In this document: positions 19,498-30,479 of the stretch, piece after piece
Numbering within the stretch: the first letter of the stretch is position 1
How the letters are laid out: every line of letters starts with the position of its first letter
NCBI GenBank assembly: GCA_964058805.1
Contig: CAXKVV010001711.1
Location: forward strand, 1-32,965
DNA length: 32,965 bases
From: Schoenoplectus triqueter
Lineage: Eukaryota; Streptophyta; Magnoliopsida; Poales; Cyperaceae
Direction of reading: 5' to 3'
Program-made: the position numbers and the translations under genes
Notes under the pieces: model-generated
Databases searched by the model: none
Told to the model about the DNA's origin: nothing
What the model saw: only the letters and a program-made list of their open reading frames with translations

Positions 19498-19996
19498 CTC
19501 TGAATAGTCTCAAATCACCATTGATCAATTAAAAGCCCATTTCTCCACTTAAGCCTCACTCTCGGCTTCTATACTCAATCAACACTTCCCTTCATCAATT
19601 CTTTAAATTGACAGCTTGTACAATCTCTTATCACCTTCATTAATCAATTTAGCACACTTGCTTGATCAATTGATCACCTCTTCATTGACTTTGAACACTT
19701 CCACCCATGGCCGGCTGGTGAATTGGTAGAATACTGGGTTAGAAGCTTCAAGTGGTTAGTTTGATACTTGTCTTAGCGTCGTGTGAGTGAAGATAGAGTG
19801 TTAGCGTCATCAATTGCACCTGCAAACATTCTTAGAGGTAATTTTCATTTTTAAGCCGACGAGTTATCTTTGTCAATTTCTCTCTCTCTCTTTATTAATT
19901 CTTTCAATTGATTGCTTAAACAACATCGTAATAGTGTCTAGAAGCCTCTGTGAAGAAGAATTAAAGCAAAACATCGTGTAGAGCTACTTTCCATCA

Positions 19997-20138
19997 ATGG
20001 TGCCTTCATCGTTCTCGGGTGGAAGAAAAAAGAAGAGAAGGAGAAGAAGCTGGGACGAAGGAAGGTCAGATGCGCCAGGTTCACGTGAGCCGACACTTCA
20101 AGCAGGGCATAGTCAAAGAGAGGAAGCGCATGAGCCAG
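19997..20138 (+). pseudogene. Orphan first exon of a PMD-type gene in LTR B
   Basis: It encodes MVPSSFSGGRKKKRRRRSWD and then EGRSDAPGSREP..EPG, ending in phase 1 at CCAG|GTACATG, the same donor position as LTR A exon 1. The N-terminal basic run and the DAPGxREP motif are shared with that exon; the rest has diverged. No PMD exon follows past the LTR end at 22086, so it can only be a truncated or chimeric transcript start. Confidence 0.6.
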
Positions 20139-20394
20139 GTACATGTTTAATCCTTTCTTTGATTTCAATCTCCGACTTGATCTATGCATGGGATTGGTGC
20201 ATGGTTGTTTATGTGAGTTATACACTCATAAACCTAACAAATGGGCCCCTTTATAAGCAATTGAGACTAGGCCCATAATATTTAACTGTGAATTGATTAA
20301 TGGTTTGCTTAGGCCTAATAGATTTGACTTGGCATGATCTGATAGAGCCACCTAGTTAATTGCTTTGTTAATTATCTAATATAGTATTGATCTG

Positions 20395-20710
20395 TGCTGA
20401 GGTGACATTTGTTAATGGATGTCATATGTCACCTGTGGGGCCCACACTGCTTAGTTGCATCAATGGCTGACTGCCATGTGTTAATAGGAATAGTCTAGTC
20501 TGCTGAGGTGTTTTGCTGCTGTGATGCCATGTGTCATTGGGTGCTGAGGTGGCTCTGCCTCAGCCTGCCACGTGGCATGTTGGTGGGGTCCACTTGTCAA
20601 GTCAGCCCAGTGGTGGATCCCACCCAGCTGAGGTGGACCAATAAGAGAGTGCCACATGACACTCAATAGCTGAGTTGGCCCAATAGGGAGCTGCCATGTT
20701 GCACTGGTAG
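20395..20710. promoter_or_regulatory. G-box / CCAAT word array in LTR B
   Basis: Words such as gccacgtggcatg, gctgaggtggaccaat, gccatgtgtcattggg and ggggtccacttgtca match the LTR A array at 5836-6140 in inverted orientation but in another order. Confidence 0.45.
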
Positions 20711-21549
20711 TGGCTGTTGAGTTTTGAATTGGCTCCCTTTCTTATCTCCAAATTGTACCTAGAGAGGTTCTGTCCCCAAGTTGTACCTAGAGAAACTTGT
20801 GATCAAATCTCATCCCTTGATTAATTCATTTAAACTGTTTTATCTTCTCTGAATTTATTTTCATAGCTCCACTTATTCAAAAATCATGAAATTTTCACAA
20901 AAAATCCCTCAATTCATGATGATCACTTCTGTAATGTTTAATTCCACTTTTACCCCCGCCTCCTTGTGTTAAAAAAATCTTTTATCAAGAAAACCCTGTT
21001 TTCTCTTCCGAATTAATCCTAATTTTCAATTGAATCTCAGTGTCTCTACCAAATAAAATTCTCTTGCATAAACCCCCCTAATTAAATACCAACTAGACTT
21101 GTATTGATTTCTCATTAGGGTTTGACTTGATCAACAGTTGATTACATGTCAACAAATGATATAAATCTAGACTTGATCAGATGTTTGCAACATTGGCATC
21201 TGATCAGTCTTGTGAAATTGACTTTCAATCCATGTTCATGAAATTGATTTGGCCAACAGTTGATTACTTGTGAACAGTTAGTACAAATCTTGGCTTGATC
21301 AAGCGTTTGCAACATTTGCACCTCGTCAGCCTTGAAAGCAAAATCACATTGAAATTTCTTGTGATTGGCTGTATCAAAATACTGGCTTGGCATTGACACA
21401 GTTTTTGTTGTACAGAGATTGTACTGCTTCAGTTCATCTTAGGGTTTGCTCTGAAGGTCTGATTTGAGGGTTGATCCTTAGGGTTTAATCTTGCCTCTCT
21501 TGATGTCTATCACTGAGGTGTGAGACCCACCTATCAGTGAAGAATAATT

Positions 21550-21623
21550 AAATGGATGACCCCTCAGGAGATCTCTCTCTCTCTCTCTCTCTCTCTCTTG
21601 AATCTCCTAAGGATCATCCATTT
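21550..21623. repeat. Hairpin with a (CT)n loop in LTR B
   Basis: Arms AAATGGATGA/TCATCCATTT (21550-21559, 21614-21623) and AGGAGAT/ATCTCCT enclose a CT microsatellite (about 21571-21598). A related hairpin GGGTGACA...TGTCACCC lies at about 21807-21860. Each is followed by a minus-strand-oriented TATA box, matching the single unit at 4815-4899 in LTR A. Confidence 0.65.
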
Positions 21624-22086
21624 CGAATGAACAGGAGGTGGCAGGGCTTTTATACTTATGCCTCTTGTCTATAATTTCATTATGGGATTAATACTTAATC
21701 TTTGTTCCAGCTTGATCAAATTTAGTGGATATGCTAGGTTCAGGTTGTTGAAGTTATTTGTGTGGGACTGTCCGGTAGGTCCCGCTTGTCAGAGAAAAAT
21801 AATCACATGGGTGACACCCAAGAGATCTCCCTTCTCTCTTGAGTCTCTCGGCTGTCACCCACATCAAGTGGACAGTGGATAGCGTGATATTTATACCCTT
21901 GTCTTTTATCCTAAAATTTCCTTATGGGATAAATAGACTTTTCCGGAGCTCAGCAGTGACTTCTTCTGGCTGGTGGACCCTTCTCTCTTGCCTTTCTCTC
22001 CTTTTTCTTATGATTTATCACTGATAATTTATATTTATCCTTAATTGTTCAGCTGCTTTATCCTTGAGATTTTTTAAGAGTAAACA

Positions 22087-24458
22087 ATGTCTTATGAATT
22101 CTTTCAGGATTTCATTGATTCATTTTAATAATCATGTCAAGTGTGCATTATTGATCCCTTTTACTTATTTATTAATTTTATTGTGTTTTCCGTTAACTAA
22201 TTTAGTTACGTCGTCCGACATTTCAAATTCCATAAATCGGTAACATTCCAAATAACAACATAAGCACAAAGGATAAATGATTTAATTCATTTTTATTGAT
22301 TCCATTTTTAATTACAATTACAATTACATCAATTATAAGAAATAAAAACCTAAAACAAAAGAAAATGGAGAAATTAACTAATATATTATATATTATATAT
22401 AATATTATATTAATATTTTTTATTTATTTAAAAATAGATAAATTGATTAATATATATTTTAATTACATCCTAATTTTTATTTTTATTATACTCAACAATT
22501 AGATGAATTATTTTAGAATATATATTAATATTACATCCTTATTAATTAGAAAAATAATTTGAAGAAAAATCAAGAAAAAAAAAGAAAATAAATAAAAGAA
22601 TTTAAATTAATTAAATAAATCATTATTATTTTAATAATGTGTTGGTGTTTTAATGAACGGGATCATATGTTGACTACCGTGCCAATTGTGCCTGTGCACT
22701 AGCAACCCGAAACAGGGGCAATCAGGAAATTTAATCATTTCCCATATGTTTAAGTTTATGTGATTAGTATATGGATATTGCCAACCTTTCGGGGCGGCTT
22801 CCAATTAATTTGATCATATTTTTAATTAAACCAATTTTGTTATTTGGAGACTTTTAATTATTGGGCCTTAATTATTTTTATTAATTCTAATTAGTATTTT
22901 AAATAGATTGAACTTATTTAACGGCCCAATAAGTAAGTTCTTGGCTCTCAGTTATTAGAAATGGGTGTAGTCTGTTTATCAATTTCTTAATAGATTTTCA
23001 GATTTTACTTAAAGCCCAACCAAAACCCAGTTATAGGGACAGTCCCCAACAAGGCAACAACCCAAGTCAGCACACAACAACAAAATTGAACCAGCAAAAC
23101 ACAGGGTCAACACACAAACCGGGCACAAGACAAAGCAACCCAAGCGTAGACAACAGATAACCAGCACAAATCACAGGCAACAAGCTAAAGGAAACAACAC
23201 AGACGACATAATAACCCACAAGTAAGCAACCAACAGGGCAATTCTCAGGACTGTATCAATTACCGGTACAATCAAACCAAAAATCAAGGCACAAACATAC
23301 AAAGAAGCACTAGTACACAAGGTATCATACAACCAACAGGAGAAACCAAAAATTACCAAAATAGGTCAGATAGCAGGGCACAAAAGGGACAAGGCAACAA
23401 CAAATAATCACATACCAGAAAACTAACCCGACAGAGACACAAATTCAGAAAATCACAGAGTCAGGCAAATCATAGCAAGGCAGCACCAATCAAGCGACAA
23501 GGGAGAAATTTGGCAAAATAAGCAAGTTTTCAGATAAAAGCTAGTGTCAGGGGCTGCCTCATATCACTGGTACCAAATGGTACCAGTGTACCAAGGGCAC
23601 CCTAGCTAGGAGCCAGTAACAGTAAGCAGCCAGATGGGTAGCAGAGGAAAACAAGCACAACATCATAGAACTAGGGTTTATTAGAAAACCATAATCAACC
23701 AGCAATAAGACAGTAAGACACGATGACCAACAAATAAGCAACCAACAATCCAACAACAAGGGAAAAAAATCAGAGCTAGGGTTTTTTACCAGCAAAAATG
23801 GAGGGATAAGATCAGCCAGCAAGAGGGCAAAAGGGGCAAGGCTCAACATAGCCAATCACAACCACCACCACTCGACCTCTTCTCCGACCTCCCTCCCCTT
23901 TATTGTTTCTTTCTCAATCGAAAACCGAGCCAACAATTATTTGTTCTTATTAGTAGCTAATCTCAGCACATGAGATAAATCACAAAAATAGAGGAAGGGA
24001 GGGGCCTGAGAGGCTTTTATAGGGAAGGAGAGGCAAGACAACGATCACACAAGACTATAGAGAGTCGGTAGAGCTCGTAGGTGCAGCAAAGTCGCGTGAG
24101 CGACAGGGGCAGGTGAGGCCCAAGCAACATCTGACAGCGACAGAGCGGACAGGTCCCTCATCACGAGAGTCAGAAAAAGATTGAACGACGGAGAGTCAGA
24201 GAGAGAGAGAGAGATGATGGGGGGCTTATCGCCAAGACAAGAGAGACGTGAGTGAGCGAGAGAGAGTTAATGAGATGGGATGCGCCGGGTGGACAAACAG
24301 GAGAGAGGGTGAGAGAACCCGAGAATTAAAGATGAGAGAGAGATAATAATTGAGGTGAGAGGGGCATTAAATGGGGAGAGAGAGTAAGAAGGGGAATGGG
24401 ATCATTTGTGGCGGAATGTTCCGGGCTTTGGTGCGGCGTTAAGCGTTTGTCCCGATTG
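22087..24458. other. Unassigned region between LTR B and the copia element
   Basis: No convincing gene. 22280-22640 is strongly AT-rich. 23040-23560 is CA/CAACAA-rich on the + strand. A perfect palindrome with 11-bp arms (CACTGGTACCA/TGGTACCAGTG) lies at 23565-23588. On the minus strand, CT-rich DNA (about 24180-24380) precedes CCTATAAAAGCC (about 24015-24025), as in plant promoters, and a hydrophobic open frame follows at 23855-23559. It may be another retrotransposon LTR on the minus strand; its ends are not found. Confidence 0.35.
24014..24025 (-). promoter_or_regulatory. TATAAAA box with CT-rich upstream DNA
   Basis: CCCTATAAAAGCC on the minus strand, preceded by long TCTCTC-type stretches (24185-24215 and 24325-24385), a common plant core-promoter setting. 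The downstream target is unclear. Confidence 0.35.
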
Positions 24459-24716
24459 TAATACTCATGCTTTTATTTACATCTTTATTCATATAACATT
24501 TAAGGTTATACCTTGATTAATCTGTCGAGTTATTTATTTATCTGCTTATAGTTAAACATTCAATTTATTCTCAAATTTTATTATTCATTTATTTAGTACA
24601 TGTCTTGTAAAATTTTAAAATTATGTTAAAATTCATTTAATTGGCCATAATTGTGTACCCTAATTTATGTTCTAGTTTAATTAAATTTTAATTAAATTTT
24701 CATGATTTAACAAAAA

Positions 24717-24728
24717 TGGTATTAGAGC
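24717..24728 (+). other. Copia primer binding site (TGGTATTAGAGC)
   Basis: One mismatch from TGGTATCAGAGC, the initiator-Met tRNA site used by most plant copia elements. It lies four bases after a CA that would end the 5' LTR. Confidence 0.75.
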
Positions 24729-24789
24729 AGGTTATATTGAATTCATCAAATGACACTGCTAAGATTTGTTAAAGAACCCCCGGTGTTTG

Positions 24790-25760
24790 ATCAAACCATC
24801 CAAAATTTTAGTCATTGAAAGAAAACTATGGTAAATTATCTTAATATACAATAGGTTTGTGATATAGTTGACAAAGGGTATATAGCAAAATATAATCCTA
24901 CCTCACATGTATTAACTACCGAGTTACTGTTAGATAAACAGATAAATGATAATGCAGTAAATGTTATTTTAAATTCAATAAGTGAGGGTGTAGCTTTATT
25001 ATTCGGTAACATGATCACTACTCATAAAATATGGAATGCCATGATAACTAGATATGAACTCACATATCAAAAAGACCAAAATTACCAGACTTGAAATAAA
25101 ATTTAAAAACTTTAGATTAGAGGATGGTGAAACCCTTGAAAATATGTATAATAGACTTATACATGTATAAAATAAATTTAGTGAATTAGGAGAAACTCTG
25201 TCTAACAGAAAAGTTGTTGGAAAACTTTTATGTGTGATGCTCAAGAAACCCAGATGTGAAGGGTACGTGAGCGTTTTAGAAGTCATGCAAGGAGTACAAG
25301 CTACATTCACTCTTGATGAAGTATATGCACATTGAGAAGCTTTGAGAAAACCCTCAAGTAAGCCGACGAGCCCATGTACGAATCCAAAGCAATAGCACTT
25401 TCAATTCTCAATTCACCATATCTGACTCCTTCATACAAAAACTTGATTACAAAAGCTCAAAAGATGTATTCCTATTGTCCAAAATGTTCCAAAGAATGCT
25501 AAGTTTTGAGTGAAAGTACAATAAGAAACGGGAAGAGGAAAATAAAAAGATAGTGTGCTTCGTCTACCATAAAGAAGGGCACACTATTCAATTCTGTTTC
25601 AAGTTATTTTCTCCTTTGAAGAATAAATAATATGAGGGAAGACAAGACCGCAAGCCAATGTACAAGAGTGATGGGTATAAAAATAAAAAGAAAGCCAAGG
25701 TTATGCAAGCGATGTGGAGCACTGAGTCCGACCACAGCGACTCTAGCACAAGTTGAGGAT
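24790..25760 (+). pseudogene. Copia gag (UBN2-type) remnant with altered zinc knuckle
   Basis: In broken frames it reads IVDKGYIAKYNP, ITTHKIWNAMITRYE, LEDGETLENMYNRL, NKFSELGETLSNRKVVGKLL, the UBN2/retrotran_gag pattern of copia capsids. The nucleocapsid zinc knuckle at 25556-25597 reads CFVYHKEGHTIQFC. The second Cys of CX2CX4HX4C is Tyr (TAC for TGC), so zinc binding is probably lost. Several stops (for example near 25168 and 25335) prevent full translation. Confidence 0.7.
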
Positions 25761-25939
25761 GAGCTCTCTCCCAAGTTGAGGTGATGAGCTAGAGTCTAAA
25801 CAGCAAGTTATCGCATCCACCTCTTCGAACGGTAAAAATGAGGTATATCTAAACTTATTATGTGATAGTGATGAATCTGATGATAATGATTATGATGTTG
25901 TAAATGATTCAAACTTATCTTTGAAAAATGATCTGATAA

Positions 25940-26203
25940 TTGATTCAAATAATAGGTTCTGCCAAAGAGGAAATTATTGAGGATTTAAATGCCAAAATTT
26001 TTGAGCTTGATTCAAAGGTAATGGAAGGTGAGATAACAATAAATGAACTCAAAAGTAAAAATAATTGTGAGTCACACTTAGGTGCGATAGGGTTATTGAA
26101 AGTAAAAGTGCAAAATTTAGAAAATAAAAATAGAATTTTAAGGACATCTAGTAGATTGAGTTGTACCACTAAGATGGACCTCGAGAAATTATATGTGGGT
26201 TAA
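25940..26203 (+). pseudogene. Coiled-coil spacer between gag and protease
   Basis: An 87-residue open stretch with KEEIIEDLNAKIFELDSKV and KVQNLENKNRILRTSSRL, a Leu/Lys/Glu heptad-like pattern. SIRE-type gag proteins carry such a helical region before protease. It is flanked by stops on both sides and is not a separate gene. Confidence 0.5.
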
Positions 26204-26899
26204 AAGCTCATGTTAAAATGGGACTTAGATATGTGGAGATAAGTTATCTTTCCATGTCTAAGAATACCCGAAACCTAAAAGAAAAAGGAGAGCATTCTCA
26301 AAAATTAGAAAATAAAAATGACATTGTTAAAAATGCAAAAAATAATGAAAGAAAACCTAATCATTCATATCGATATAAGTATACAAATAGAAGAAATATG
26401 AGCAATAAGTATATTTAATCCTCATTGATCAAATAATATTTATTTTAGGGGTCCGGATAGTTAGTTTTATGAATTAAAAAATCAAGACATGTCATCAAAT
26501 TGGACTCAAAGAAATGAGTCACAAAAAGATGTTCCCCAACATGCACAAAAGTCAAATCCAGTTGTTAAAAATAAAAAAAAACAAGTTCTCAAATGATCCA
26601 AGAAAGCGGGCTCAATGAATTAAAAAGTCATTGTCAATCTCATTTTGTTAAGAGTAGTGAAAAAAAGGTAACAACTGTGTTTTATAATTACTGCTGCACT
26701 ATATGACATATATCAATTGAGTGTGAACTTAGGAAGGGGAGTAACAATTCAAAAGTTATTTGAATTCCTAAGTCCAAGGAGTAAGATTTAGTCAAAGCTC
26801 CTCATAAATTAAATAAACTATTTATTTAGGGAGAGTTTAATTAAGTATATGTTGGTTGTTGACTAATATATCAAATGTAGATTTGTTTGGTGTCATCAC

Positions 26900-27340
26900 T
26901 CAAAGATAATACTTGGATCATTGATAATGGCTGTTTTTATCATATGAAGGGGATAAGTCAAATTTTAAAACCCTAGAATCAATTGATGGCGGGTCGGTTA
27001 CATTTAGAAGTAATCAAAGAAAGAGTAAATTATAGGTTTAGGTACCGTTAGAAATAAGAACATTACCATTTCAAATATATACTTTGTTGATAGTCTTAAC
27101 TATAATTTACTTAGTGTTAGCATATTATATGATGCGAGATACTATATCAAGTTTGATGCAAATTCTTATTATTTAATGCGCCATGCAGATGATAGTTTGG
27201 TATACAAAGGTGAAAGAAAGAAAAATATCTATTATTTACAATTTAATCATTTCGAACATGGTGAGCTATATCTCAATGCAACAACATTTGATTCATGGTT
27301 GTGGCATAGAAGACTATAGCCCACATATCAATAGACTCCA
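26900..27340 (+). pseudogene. Copia aspartic protease remnant
   Basis: NTWIIDNGCFYHMKG at about 26908-26950 matches the plant copia pattern W.[IL]DSGCS.HM. The catalytic D-S-G is D-N-G (26923-26931). Downstream, LWHRRL at about 27300 starts the GAG-pre-integrase HHCC region, broken by a TAG and a small deletion. Confidence 0.65.
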
Positions 27341-27348
27341 TTAAGAAA

Positions 27349-28542
27349 TTGATTAAATTAGAATTAGTCTATGGATTACCAACTAACAAAATACAGATTG
27401 ATAGCTTATGTGGTGCTTGTGCTCAAGGTAAGCAATCCAAAAGTAGCTTTAAATCCAAGGATATGGTAACAACTGACAAGCCGCTTCAACTTATTCATAT
27501 GGATTTATTTGGACCCATCGGTATACCGTGTCTTGCTAGAAAAAGGTACGCATATGTGATTATAGATGACTATAGTCGCTTTACTTGAGTTATTTTTCTT
27601 AGAATTAAGGAAGAAATATTTAAAAATTTTATCACCTTTTGTACTCGGGTTGAAAATAAATAAAATTAGAAGTGATCTTGGGAAGGAGTTTGAAAATACA
27701 AGATTTGACACTTTTTGCTCTAAAATAGGATATAAACAGGAATTTTCAGCACCCTGTACTCCTTAACAAAATGAGATAGTTGAAAGAAAAATAGGACTTT
27801 TCAAGAGCTTGTTCGGACCATGATGCATGAATATCCCTTGCCTAAGTATATTTGGGCCGATACGGTATATACATCATGCTATGTCATAAACCGAATAAGT
27901 ATTAAACCAATGTTAAAGAAAACTCTTTATGAATTGTGGAAGAGTTACAAATCTAATATATCATATTTTAGAGTATTTGGGTCAAAATACTTTGTGTTAA
28001 ATAAAATTCTAAAAAATATAAAATTTGACCCTAAATCTACAGAAAGAATATTTGTAGGGTATTCAATAACAAGTAAAGCTTATATGGTAGATATTCCATC
28101 TTCACGAATTGTAGTGGAATCTATGTATGTAAAGTTCGATGAATGTACTAACAAAGAGGCCGAGAAAGACATTAAAATTATAGGTGTTGAGGTACCGCAT
28201 GTAAAGGATGACAGGACCGACCAACGACTGATTGAGATTGATGGACCTCTCGAACAATCTACACCAGTGATACAAGAAGCTCAAATGCAAGGGAATGCCC
28301 TAAATGAAGAACAAATTCCAACAGAGGAGCCGATACCAGCTCAAACTGAATATCACATACCGGAATCTCTAAGGGAAGTATCATCACATCCTTTATCTAA
28401 TGTCATTGGCAATCTCAGAGAAGGTGTTAGGACTAGGTCTGGTCTAATTCAAATGATTGTCCACTGTGCATTTATATCACAAGTGGAGCCTAAAAACTTT
28501 AAAGATGCTAATGTGAATCCTAATTGGATTTGTGCTATGTAA
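27349..28542 (+). pseudogene. Copia integrase remnant
   Basis: CGACAQGKQ (zinc-finger end) and PLQLIHMDLFGPIG are in the first open stretch (27349-27588), which ends where a Trp codon TGG became TGA. The catalytic triad is still visible in pieces: Asp in HMDLFGP (27502), Asp in IRSDLGKEFEN (27673) and Glu in QNEIVERK (27773). The longest open part (27820-28542, 240 codons) covers the C-terminal half (ADTVYTSCYVINRI, FRVFGSKYFVL, KSTERIFVGYS) and the linker to RT. Confidence 0.75.
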
Positions 28543-29440
28543 GAAAAACTTGCTCAATTTGAAAGGAATAAAGTTTGAGAGCTTGTACCTAGACCGCATG
28601 ATCGAATAATCATAGGGACAAAATGGGTTTTTAGAAATAAATTGGATGAACATGGTAATGTTGTTCAAAACAAAGCTAGGTTAGTAGCACAAGGGTATAA
28701 ACAACAAAAGGGTATAGACTTTGAGGAGATATTTGTACCCGTTGCTCGTTTAGAGTCAATTCGGATGCTCTTAGCATATACCGCTCATAAAAGTTTTTCT
28801 CCTATTTTAAATAGATGTTAAGAGTGCTTTTCTGAATAGATTTATAGATGAGGGAGTTTATGTTTAACAACCCCTTGGTTTTGTGAATCTAACATTATCT
28901 AATCATATTTTTAGACTGACAAAAGCACTATATGGGCTAAAGCAAGATTCTAGGGCATGGTATGGTAAACTGAGTTCCTTTCTTATTGACAATGATTTCA
29001 AACGGGAAATAAATGATATAACACTTTTTACTAAGAAAAGATAAAATAATATCTTGCTAATGAAAATTTATGTGAATGACATTATTTTTGGTTCAACTAA
29101 TGCGACACTTGTCGAAGAATTTTTCTCTTTGATGCACAGTGAATTTGAGATGAGTTGATGGGGGGAGCTTTCCTTCTTCTTGGGCTTCAAATCAAACAAA
29201 TTAAGGATGAAATATTTATAAGCCAAACGAAGTATGCAAAGGAGCTTCTCAAACAATTTGGGGTAAATGACAGCAAACTAAGTAAAACACCGATGGCAGC
29301 CAATGCTACTATTGATTCTGATACTAGTGGCAAAGAAGTGGATATCACACAATACCGCGCTATAATTGGTAGTCTACTTTATTTAACTGCTAGTAGATCG
29401 AATATTATGTTTGCCGTATGTCTATGTGCTAGGTATTAGG
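28543..29440 (+). pseudogene. Copia reverse transcriptase remnant
   Basis: [61 protein letters not shown] and KALYGLKQ mark RVT_2. The catalytic YVDD box is YVND (29069-29080) after a GAC-to-AAC change. At least three stops and a frameshift near 29157 break it. Confidence 0.75.
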
Positions 29441-30009
29441 CTAATCCAAAAGAGTCTCACATCAATTAAAAGAATTCTCAAATATGTCAAAGGGACTCAA
29501 AATCTCGGGCTCTGGTACGGTCATCAATCCACTTTTGACCTGATCGAATTTACTGATGCTGACTTTGTCGGAGACCGAATGGATAGAAAAAGTACATGTG
29601 GCACGTATCAATTTCTTGGTGATTACTCGTGTTATGGTCGAGTCACAAACAGACTTCAGTGGCCCTTTCTACGGTCAAAACTGAGTATGTTGCGGCCGAT
29701 AGTTGTTGCACACAATTGCTTTGGATGATTAAAACTCTCCAAAATTTTGAATTATGCTTCCGTACAGTGTCAGTTATGTGTGACAACACCAGTGCCATTA
29801 TGATTTCAAAGAATCCTACATTATATTCTCATACCAAGCACATCGAAATAAGGCACTTATTTAGTCAGGATCATGTTGAGAAAGGAGATATCGAACTAGC
29901 GCATATAGATACCAAAAATCAAATGGTCGATATGTTCACTAAGTCCTTGAATACTCAACAACACAATGAACTACGGTTTAAGTTAGGCATACTTGAACTT
30001 AAGGATTAA
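29441..30009 (+). pseudogene. Copia RNase H remnant, end of pol
   Basis: Matches include KRILKYVKGTQNLGLWY, FTDADFVGDRMDRKSTCG, QTSVALSTVKTEYVAA and HIEIRHLFSQDHVEKG. A frameshift near 29630 moves the reading frame, which then stays open to the stop at 30007-30009, after FTKSLNTQQHNELRFKLGI. This is the normal C-terminus of copia pol. The conserved TEYVA motif is intact. Confidence 0.75.
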
Positions 30010-30109
30010 TAGTGCAAATACTAATAAAATATCACGTAACATTATTGACTTGAGCGTGTTTTTCAAATTCTGCCCAAAATAGATTGTTTGTGCATAAAAC
30101 TACCCTTAC

Positions 30110-30450
30110 ATTGCAACAATTATCTTAACCGTTACAACGAATCTTTTCGAATTTTCCTTCGCTTATAACCGTTGCAATGATTGTTCCCATCTGTTACAAC
30201 GAATTAATTAAACACCATTCAAAAATCTTCTAAATCTTTTCAGGGAATTATCTGCATTCATCCGTTGTAATGGATCTCCATCCGTTGCAATAAATATATT
30301 TGATACAAAATTCTGTGCACATCCGTTGCAACGGATATCCTAAGCGTTACAACGAATTCCAAATTTAATAGCCTATTTAATGCTTGATTTCATACATCTT
30401 CCTGTCTCCCATCCGTTGTAACGGATGGACTATTCGTTGCATTCAAAATC
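30110..30450. repeat. Scattered CCGTTGYAACGG palindromes, copia 3' noncoding DNA
   Basis: At least nine perfect or near copies lie 20-60 bases apart, including the perfect 16-mers at 30321-30336 (ATCCGTTGCAACGGAT) and 30411-30426 (ATCCGTTGTAACGGAT). Others are half-decayed (ccgttacaacgaat at about 30129). The linkers between them are unrelated. Confidence 0.75.
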
Positions 30451-30479
30451 GGCCTAGTAAAGGGACAAATCGCGCCCAT

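Larger units (their letters stand above)
18886..22086 (-). mobile_element. LTR B, outer segment
   Basis: On the minus strand it begins TGTTTACTCTT at 22086. It matches LTR A over the hairpin/TATA unit, U3 block, word array, orphan exon 1 and divergent promoters. The flank at 22087 carries no PMD exon 2, so this is probably a 5' LTR or a solo LTR. Its target duplication partner (for atgtc at 22087-22091) would be outside the window. Confidence 0.7.

Noticed and set aside
19730..19775. tRNA-like ggctggtgaattggtagaatactgg
   Set aside because: No cloverleaf or T-arm could be drawn in the following bases.
4628..22086. One giant DNA transposon with terminal inverted repeats
   Set aside because: The outer ends lack a matching target duplication, while the inner insertion C has perfect TG...CA ends and a 5-bp duplication. 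Nested LTRs explain the symmetry better.
23559..23855. Minus-strand hydrophobic 98-codon frame as a membrane protein
   Set aside because: Leu-rich because the + strand is CAA/AAC-rich; no homology or splice context recognised.
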